Shown: positions 24,238 to 28,978 of the stretch, piece after piece | How positions within the stretch are numbered: position 1 is the stretch's first letter | Layout of the letters: the number at the start of each line of letters is the position of its first letter | Source of the DNA: a bacterium | GTDB taxonomy: Bacteria; Spirochaetota; UBA4802; UBA5550 | Length of the DNA: 28,978 nucleotides | Reading direction: 5' to 3' | Assembly: GCA_024224995.1 (NCBI GenBank) | Contig: JAAENB010000858.1 | Coordinates: forward strand, 1 to 28,978 | Made by a program: the position numbers and the translations under genes | The notes under the pieces: model-generated | The model's input: the letters and a program-made list of their open reading frames with translations, nothing else | Told to the model about the DNA's origin: nothing | Database searches by the model: none

Positions 24238-24269
24238 TCGCTCCTCTACGCCAGGGGCTTTTGCCCCTC
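24238..24269 (+). repeat. stop-adjacent GC-rich repeat, copy A
   Basis: Starting at the first base after the antiporter stop codon, this 32-nt element contains the hairpin AGGGGC-TTTT-GCCCCT (24253-24268). It matches copy B at 28481-28512 in 29 of 32 positions. One of the three differences falls in the stem and leaves a G-T pair in copy B, so folding is preserved. Confidence 0.75.
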
Positions 24270-24279
24270 CCGGGTATCC

Positions 24280-24323
24280 ACCTCAGAGCTCTTTTAAAGA
24301 GCTCTGAGGTGCTCCCCCTTTTT
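24280..24323 (+). terminator. 31-nt perfect hairpin, copy 2, with T-run
   Basis: The palindrome at 24280-24310 is identical to that at 22451-22481; the T-run at 24319-24323 follows. Together with the repeat hairpin before it, this makes a tandem terminator for the antiporter gene in the short gap before the convergent 24329 gene. Confidence 0.8.
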
Positions 24324-24328
24324 ATAAA

Positions 24329-26116
24329 TTATTGGGCCGGACAAATTTTACCGTAATAATTTGTAGAATCTTTCCTATAAAGATCCAGCAATCGCACCAT
24401 GTTACTCGCGTAGTGACGGAATCCCTTTATAATATCGAGGTTAACAATCCTTGCGGTATGATAGGCTTTCATATGGACAATATATTTTAAATAAAATTCG
24501 AAAATAGCCTTCTCGGTTATTTCATCCTTATTTTTCGCGTTCCAGACAAAATTCCCCATTGTACTGTATGCGTCCAGCATCCCCGCCATTGAAGTCCCGG
24601 CGGTTTCTAAATTTACTCTGAGAACTCTCGCCAGGCTTACTGCTTTCTTAGGGATATCGCCATAATTTTTTGTCGAATTCCAACCCTTTAAGCTTTTTTC
24701 GTAGAGTGCATATTCCAGTGGAACACCGATCGAGTTGATGACACCGCCGGCGAATGATATGCCCATGCTTGTGGGCTGTGCCTCTAAGACCGCTTCCGGG
24801 TTTATGCTTTCGATCAAAGCAATCTGGGCTTTTTTAAACACGGCGTTCCACCAGCCCTTAATGGCAGAATTTATTCTCTTGCTATACTTACCGTATTGCT
24901 TCTTGCTGCTGTATACTTCCGCCTCTTTTTTTAGGGTCTTAAGCAGATTTTCACTTACCTTTTTATATTGGTCTATATTGGCCTTAATAGTATTAAGTCG
25001 TTTCATATCTAAGTTGAGCTTTTTTATTTTTTTTTCATACAATAGCACAGTATTTCTCAGACGCACACGCTTCTCCACGAAACTTTCCTTATACTCCTCA
25101 GACTCCTCAGACTCCTCTTTCTTCTCATCCTTCTCCTCGTCCTCCTCCTCCTTCTTCTTTATCCCGGTAGTATTCTCATTATCGATAGCTTCAATACCCT
25201 TTTTACACGCCAGTATCTCGTCTTTATATTCCTTTATCTGATTCTGTAATTTTGGTTTGTCAATTGGCAAAACAAGCAGGGATCGTGCATCAAAACGATC
25301 AGTGGTGCGCAGCACGGTATCCATACCAAGCTGGATATTTTCTATTCTATCCACGTGTTTTTCATAGAACACAAGAGCAGTTGAGAATTCAGCTAGCGAT
25401 TTTATGGTGTCAAATAAATGATTTTTGCACTTATTCTTGGTCTTAGGCAGATTTTTTATGTGCCTGGTGATGTAGTTATAGTTCTCATAGGTACTCTCTT
25501 TTCCTTTTTGTACTCTTACAATCTTGTTAATTATTTGGGTAACATTATGTTTCTCATCTACTATATTTGCGAAGAGCCCTATGGCAAAAGTGAAACGAGC
25601 TAAATTTCTTGCTCTATAATTCTTTCCCTGTAAAATCGTTGTGATCATATCAAGGCGCTCAACAGGCCTAAAGAGCAATGGGTATTCCGCTTTAAGCGAA
25701 CTTACTGACAATTTTTTTTTCAGAACTTTGCTGCCTTTGCCTGCTGCCATGGCCGGAAGTACCACCAGCAAGCCTGCTCCCTCGGTGAGAATAGCGACAG
25801 TTACTACCGTAGCCGTAAAGGTGAATGATTTTACCTTATTACGCTTAATGTAATTCTTAAAATTAATATAATAAGATTTACTCGCTTTCTTGAAAGAAAA
25901 GTGTTTCAATTGGTAGTCCGCGACGACATCCACGAGTTTCATGAATCGATCAGTATCAGTATAGGCTTTTGCATCATCATCAGCTTCTATTTCGACACAA
26001 ACATTCGCCTTGATCTGTTTCTTTGTGGGCCCACCGTGTAATTCAGGGGTGGCGATGAAGATTACTCCTGAGAGCATAATTAAAAAAAGAATTTTGACTG
26101 TGTGTGCTAACTTCAT
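24329..26116 (-). CDS. large exported coiled-coil protein of unknown function
   Basis: The 595-residue protein has an N-terminal hydrophobic signal (LFLIMLSGVIFIA). It also has a long hydrophobic Gly/Ala segment at 99-127 (FTFTATVVTVAILTEGAG to AMAAGKG), flanked by basic residues, which looks like a membrane hairpin. Residues 286-420 form a predicted coiled coil interrupted by a Lys/Glu/Asp/Ser low-complexity block at about 319-350 (KKKEEEDEEKDEKKEE, then SEESEEYKES). The C-terminal third is Tyr/Trp-rich and helical. I recognise no family. A long coil combined with a Gly-rich hydrophobic hairpin is seen in alpha-helical pore-forming proteins, but this is a shape argument only. AAAGAGG lies 9-10 nt before the ATG. 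The acidic block is encoded partly by a 9-bp tandem repeat (25093-25117). Confidence 0.75.
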   Translation of the reverse strand: MKLAHTVKILFLIMLSGVIFIATPELHGGPTKKQIKANVCVEIEADDDAKAYTDTDRFMKLVDVVADYQLKHFSFKKASKSYYINFKNYIKRNKVKSFTFTATVVTVAILTEGAGLLVVLPAMAAGKGSKVLKKKLSVSSLKAEYPLLFRPVERLDMITTILQGKNYRARNLARFTFAIGLFANIVDEKHNVTQIINKIVRVQKGKESTYENYNYITRHIKNLPKTKNKCKNHLFDTIKSLAEFSTALVFYEKHVDRIENIQLGMDTVLRTTDRFDARSLLVLPIDKPKLQNQIKEYKDEILACKKGIEAIDNENTTGIKKKEEEDEEKDEKKEESEESEEYKESFVEKRVRLRNTVLLYEKKIKKLNLDMKRLNTIKANIDQYKKVSENLLKTLKKEAEVYSSKKQYGKYSKRINSAIKGWWNAVFKKAQIALIESINPEAVLEAQPTSMGISFAGGVINSIGVPLEYALYEKSLKGWNSTKNYGDIPKKAVSLARVLRVNLETAGTSMAGMLDAYSTMGNFVWNAKNKDEITEKAIFEFYLKYIVHMKAYHTARIVNLDIIKGFRHYASNMVRLLDLYRKDSTNYYGKICPAQ

Positions 26117-26220
26117 AAGATAAACCTCTTTGTTTTGTATTTTTTAGAGTCCCTGTAGTTATTGTAATTCTCCAGTTAGTTTATTATCGGAGAGTTTACC
26201 AGCTTCTTTATTATACTTTT

Positions 26221-26247
26221 TTGTCACAGACGTTAAAGCGTTATAAT
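26221..26247 (+). promoter_or_regulatory. possible promoter reading into the structured gap
   Basis: TTGTCA (26221-26226) and TATAAT (26242-26247) with a 15-bp spacer, or TAATAG (26244-26249) with 17 bp. A transcript would begin near 26254, right at the GC-rich folded region, and no coding frame follows for about 300 bp. Confidence 0.35.
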
Positions 26248-26300
26248 AGGTATGGGCGCGTCCTGCGGACCGGGCTCCTCCGGGCTCCGCGTTCGCTCCG

Positions 26301-26373
26301 GTCCCGAAACCTTTTGATTTCCAATTGCTGCCGGGGGTTCCGGTTCGTTGAAAAAATCAAAAGGTTTCGGGAC
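26301..26373. repeat. long perfect inverted repeat (20-bp arms)
   Basis: Left arm GTCCCGAAACCTTTTGATTT (26301-26320) is exactly complementary to the right arm at 26354-26373, with a 33-nt loop that contains CCGG...CCGG. No T-run follows the right arm on the plus strand, and no gene ends here, so it is not a simple terminator. Confidence 0.85.
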
Positions 26374-26568
26374 TAAACCCTGCACATCCCTCGCGCGTGA
26401 GAAAAAATAATAACAAGGAGTTCTTGTCTGAAAAAAGTAAATTTATTAATACCTGTATCAAGAGTAATTTTCGCTTTTTTTTTTAAAAAAATTGTGACGA
26501 TTGAGCTCTAAATAACGCTTATATAAAAGCACTTCATGAAAGTGTTAAACTATGCAACGGAGGGGAGA

Positions 26569-28479
26569 ATGTTTATGAAAAGTACATTCAATAAGAAATC
26601 ACGTATTATTATACCATTATTTTTAAGCCTGCTTTTAACAGCTGCTATTGGCTGTTTAGGCGGTGGAGACGACAGTGAAGACAAGGACGTTACCATAAGC
26701 GGTTATGTTAATGGCGCGGGCGTCGCGTTAAAAGATGCTGTTGTAAAAATCGGAGAGAAGTCGGATACCACTGCAGATTCAGGAAAATTCAGTATTGAAG
26801 TCAGTTCAAATGACGTAGTAGAGACCAAAGCCGGTACCATATTTTCAGTTGAAGTTACTGCCACTGGCTATGGTTCGGGCTACGCGAAAGTTATCTATCT
26901 TGACGACAAAACCGAGTACAGTACTGAGGTTAAACTGCTTCCCGTAACAGATGAGATAACTGAGGGTGATGATATCACCAATGGTGTTGAGATCAAACAG
27001 TCGGGAACCACAGTTGGGGAAATAACCATTCCTGAGAGTTCTTTTCCTGAGGGAGTAACCGGCATAACCGGGAACGTTACCTATATTGATCCCACAACTC
27101 CTGCTATTGTATCAGCTCCGGGCGGAGATTTTCTCGCGGTCCGGTCCGGTGGTTCCGATAACATGGTTTCTCTTGATTCTCTTGGCATGATGGAATTTGA
27201 ACTGAAAGACCAGGACGGAAATCCTGTAACTGAACTACAGGGCGCGGGCGCTACGCTCAAAATGAGGGTACCTGCCGGTGTTTCAGCCTCAGCCGGAGAT
27301 ACCGTTCCGCTGTGGTGGTATAATACGGAAACAGGTCTCTGGCAGGAAGAGGGTTCCGGTACTGTTATAAACGACGGAGGACAGTTATGGATCAGCGGTG
27401 CCGTAACGCATTTTACCTGGTGGAATTATGACCACCCCATTGAAGAACATTCCTGTTTTGAGTTTTCTGTTGTAGACAGTGCTACGAATAATTCTTTGGA
27501 TTTCTCATGGCATGTTGAAGGAGTTACCTATATTGGAACATCTCCTTCCCGTCAGTGTAACTGCAACGGAACGGATTGGTCTACTTTTACAGTAAAGATC
27601 AGCGAAGGGGCTGCGGAACAGGTTCGTGTGTATACAATTCGTGGGGGGATACGTTATTACCTGGTTGAAGATACGGCAGGGACAGCCTATTCCCTAAGCA
27701 CAACACAGGGAGACGCGAAAGTTTTTAATACACCTACCGCACAGGGAAGCTGCCTTTCCGGGACGCTTACGGGAACCGCTTTGCCTCTTGACGGCCAGGA
27801 CGGCATTATTCCTCTTGGAGGAATTAATTACGCGCCGGAAATTTCATCAATTAACTCTGATACACCCAATCCCGTATCACAGGGAGCTACAGTTCAATTT
27901 AGCACAACCATAACTGATCCCGAAGGTGATGCTGTTGATGTAAACTGGGAGATGCAGGTAGGAATGTCCACGGTTTCTCCCGATTCGGTATCGTTTACCG
28001 GTGGAATAGCAACAGCTGATTTCACTATTCCTGCCACATTGTCACAAGGTTTATACAGTGTTATGGTTACGGCAACAGACAGTAACGGGTATGTTTCCAC
28101 TGCGTCAACAGCTATATGGATGCAGGGAAACGGAACTGTTGAAGGGCTTATCCGGTGTGGAAACAATTGCGGCCCTGATATTGATGCGTATTCTCCGCTT
28201 CCGGGAGCAACCGTAGAATTATTTCTCTACGATGGCGAGGGTTTGGAAAGTCTTTATACAACAGTAACAAGCGGCCCTGACGGAATGTATTCTATTACCG
28301 GAGTTCCTACAACTCTTGATGAGGGAGGTGAGAGGTGTATCAATGGATATATACATGCTTCTTTTACGAATGATGGAACCGAGTATGAAGACTATAGTGG
28401 AGATATTAGTGATGATGGCGATAGTGATGAGTATAGCTATACTGTTAATATTTATTATGTTGGCGGCGGCGGATCATAG
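26569..28479 (+). CDS. multi-domain exported lipoprotein
   Basis: The 636-residue protein has a lipoprotein signal peptide (IIIPLFLSLLLTAAIG, lipid-attachment Cys29, relaxed lipobox AIGC). Its domains in order are a carboxypeptidase-regulatory-like domain (about 40-125); a domain with the signature VPLWWYNTETGLWQEEG (246-262) and VTHFTWWNYD (279-288), a pattern I know from large exported proteins of many environmental bacteria and from CILP-like proteins; an Ig-like domain (about 429-520, with ITDPEGDAVDVNWEM and MVTATDSNGYVSTAS); and a final regulatory-like domain (524-636) with paired cysteines (RCGNNCG) and an acidic DISDDGDSDEY end. It is probably anchored at the cell surface. The ATG at 26569 is chosen because GGAGG ends 5 nt before it; another in-frame ATG lies 33 bp upstream without a site. 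It shares its N-terminal domain type with the 4749 lipoprotein. Confidence 0.85.
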   Translation: MFMKSTFNKKSRIIIPLFLSLLLTAAIGCLGGGDDSEDKDVTISGYVNGAGVALKDAVVKIGEKSDTTADSGKFSIEVSSNDVVETKAGTIFSVEVTATGYGSGYAKVIYLDDKTEYSTEVKLLPVTDEITEGDDITNGVEIKQSGTTVGEITIPESSFPEGVTGITGNVTYIDPTTPAIVSAPGGDFLAVRSGGSDNMVSLDSLGMMEFELKDQDGNPVTELQGAGATLKMRVPAGVSASAGDTVPLWWYNTETGLWQEEGSGTVINDGGQLWISGAVTHFTWWNYDHPIEEHSCFEFSVVDSATNNSLDFSWHVEGVTYIGTSPSRQCNCNGTDWSTFTVKISEGAAEQVRVYTIRGGIRYYLVEDTAGTAYSLSTTQGDAKVFNTPTAQGSCLSGTLTGTALPLDGQDGIIPLGGINYAPEISSINSDTPNPVSQGATVQFSTTITDPEGDAVDVNWEMQVGMSTVSPDSVSFTGGIATADFTIPATLSQGLYSVMVTATDSNGYVSTASTAIWMQGNGTVEGLIRCGNNCGPDIDAYSPLPGATVELFLYDGEGLESLYTTVTSGPDGMYSITGVPTTLDEGGERCINGYIHASFTNDGTEYEDYSGDISDDGDSDEYSYTVNIYYVGGGGS

Positions 28480-28480
28480 A

Positions 28481-28512
28481 TCGCTCCTGTACGCGAGGGG
28501 CTTTTGCTCCTC
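28481..28512 (+). repeat. stop-adjacent GC-rich repeat, copy B
   Basis: One base after the lipoprotein stop codon. It contains the hairpin GAGGGGC-TTTT-GCTCCTC (28495-28512) with one G-T pair and is 29/32 identical to copy A at 24238-24269. CACGTG follows at the end. It may act as a weak terminator between this gene and the convergent flavin oxidoreductase gene. Confidence 0.75.
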
Positions 28513-28525
28513 ACGTGAAAAGTCC

Positions 28526-28978
28526 TTACTGAGCGGAAACCGGCAGTCCGCCGTGATAACATCGAGTGGGTATGTTATTCGCGGCCGCGGCAAAGCACCG
28601 GTTGCATGAGATACAGGACGCTTCCTCTTTTCCGTCCCGGAACTTTTTAACCAGTCCCGGTTCACGGATGAAGGGGCGGCTCATGCAAATAAAATCGGCC
28701 TCTCCCTTTTTTAGAATTTCTTCCATATGATCGAGTCTCCGTACGCCCCCAACCAGGAAGAGGGAAATCTCCCCGGCTGCCTCTTTTACCGCTTTCAGAT
28801 AAGTGCTGTTCCAGCCTTCCACAAGATTATATTTCCCGGCCCATTTTTTCATTTTGAGCCAGCCAATCGGTTTCTTCCGGAGGGGAAGGGACCGTACTAC
28901 TTCCCTGTATGGAACCTCTCCGCGCCAGCAGTTCATATAATTATAATATTTAATACCCGAAGTAAGCTCCAACGCGTC
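28526..28978 (-). CDS. NADH:flavin oxidoreductase (Old Yellow Enzyme family), C-terminal part
   Basis: The frame is open to the right edge of the window, so only the last 150 residues are seen; the true start lies outside. The visible part fits the end of a flavin-dependent TIM barrel. It has an EGWNSTYLKAVKEAAGEISLF segment, the phosphate-binding strand FLVGGVRRLDHMEEIL and the helix start EADFICMSRPFIREPGLVKKF. The tail CISCNRCF...RC holds a CxxCxxC group plus a fourth cysteine. In the 2,4-dienoyl-CoA reductase branch of this family, such cysteines carry a [4Fe-4S] cluster. The protein ends soon after this motif, so the extra FAD/NADPH domain of the long forms is absent. Confidence 0.85.
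   Translation of the reverse strand, partial: DALELTSGIKYYNYMNCWRGEVPYREVVRSLPLRKKPIGWLKMKKWAGKYNLVEGWNSTYLKAVKEAAGEISLFLVGGVRRLDHMEEILKKGEADFICMSRPFIREPGLVKKFRDGKEEASCISCNRCFAAAANNIPTRCYHGGLPVSAQ

Larger units (their letters stand above)
26117..26568. other. 450-bp non-coding gap with strong secondary structure
   Basis: Between the divergent starts of the 24329-26116 and 26569-28479 genes no credible coding frame exists. The gap holds A/T-rich flanks, a GC-rich core at about 26255-26300 with a GCGGA/TCCGC stem (26265-26269, 26286-26290) and the near-repeated CGGGCTCC, and a 20-bp perfect inverted repeat (26301-26373). A further palindrome, CTCGCGCGTGAG, lies near 26390-26401. The core is much richer in GC than its surroundings. 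It may encode a structured RNA or be the remnant of a small palindromic mobile element. Confidence 0.6.

Noticed and set aside
24735..25241. Plus-strand frame of 168 codons antisense to the coiled-coil gene
   Set aside because: It is rich in Ser and Phe because it mirrors the Glu/Lys-rich coding strand; no start signal or domain.
26250..26375. tRNA or rRNA fragment in the GC-rich gap
   Set aside because: GTTCG-like strings occur, but no cloverleaf arms or acceptor end could be drawn.

Overview
The window reads as chromosomal DNA of a free-living, probably anaerobic or facultative, double-membrane bacterium of moderate-to-low GC. No mobile element, CRISPR array, tRNA or rRNA was seen. The best guess is a spirochaete, held with modest confidence. 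The reasons are strong AAGGAG-type ribosome binding sites and canonical TTGACA-17-TATATT promoters, which argue against Bacteroidota, and three lipoproteins whose lipoboxes (IYSC, FFGC, AIGC) are looser than the usual L-[AS]-[GA]-C, as is common in spirochaetes. Genes are packed tightly: several convergent pairs overlap or touch at their stop codons.

Layout, left to right. 1-4.5 kb: a GAF-GGDEF diguanylate cyclase, an orphan periplasmic solute-binding protein, two unrecognised exported proteins, a bidirectional terminator and a small frameshifted gene. 4.6-10.3 kb: a promoter with an overlapping palindrome, then four tightly coupled genes. They encode a repeat-rich surface lipoprotein with a PPC domain, an exported protein with a very basic insert, a secreted zinc-dependent phospholipase C/P1-nuclease-fold enzyme, and a SurA/PpiC-like lipoprotein. 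This is the most interesting unit in the window and looks like a secreted hydrolase made together with its surface partner and its periplasmic foldase. 10.6-12.1 kb: a LuxI/FeeM-like acyltransferase and a CruF-type carotenoid hydratase homologue. 12.1-17.5 kb: an M28 peptidase with a PA-like insert, a small antitoxin-like protein, thioredoxin, an aldo/keto reductase with two cysteine clusters, a membrane PAS protein without an output domain, and an ADP-ribosylglycohydrolase. 17.6-18.3 kb: a decayed DUF4421 outer-membrane gene. 18.4-21.1 kb: a small CGC-motif protein with a DUF362 protein, then an unknown helical protein. 21.1-24.3 kb: an MFS transporter divergent from a Kef-type antiporter flanked by two identical 31-nt hairpins. 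24.3-28.5 kb: a large exported coiled-coil protein, a 450-bp structured non-coding gap, and a second multi-domain lipoprotein. The right edge cuts an Old Yellow Enzyme-family gene.

Apart from the four-gene operon, most genes look like single-gene units. Ten promoter candidates could be read by eye, eight of them with an exact 17-bp spacer. Intergenic space carries short GC-rich hairpins that recur in similar form immediately after stop codons. Family assignments rest on motifs read by eye; no database search was run.
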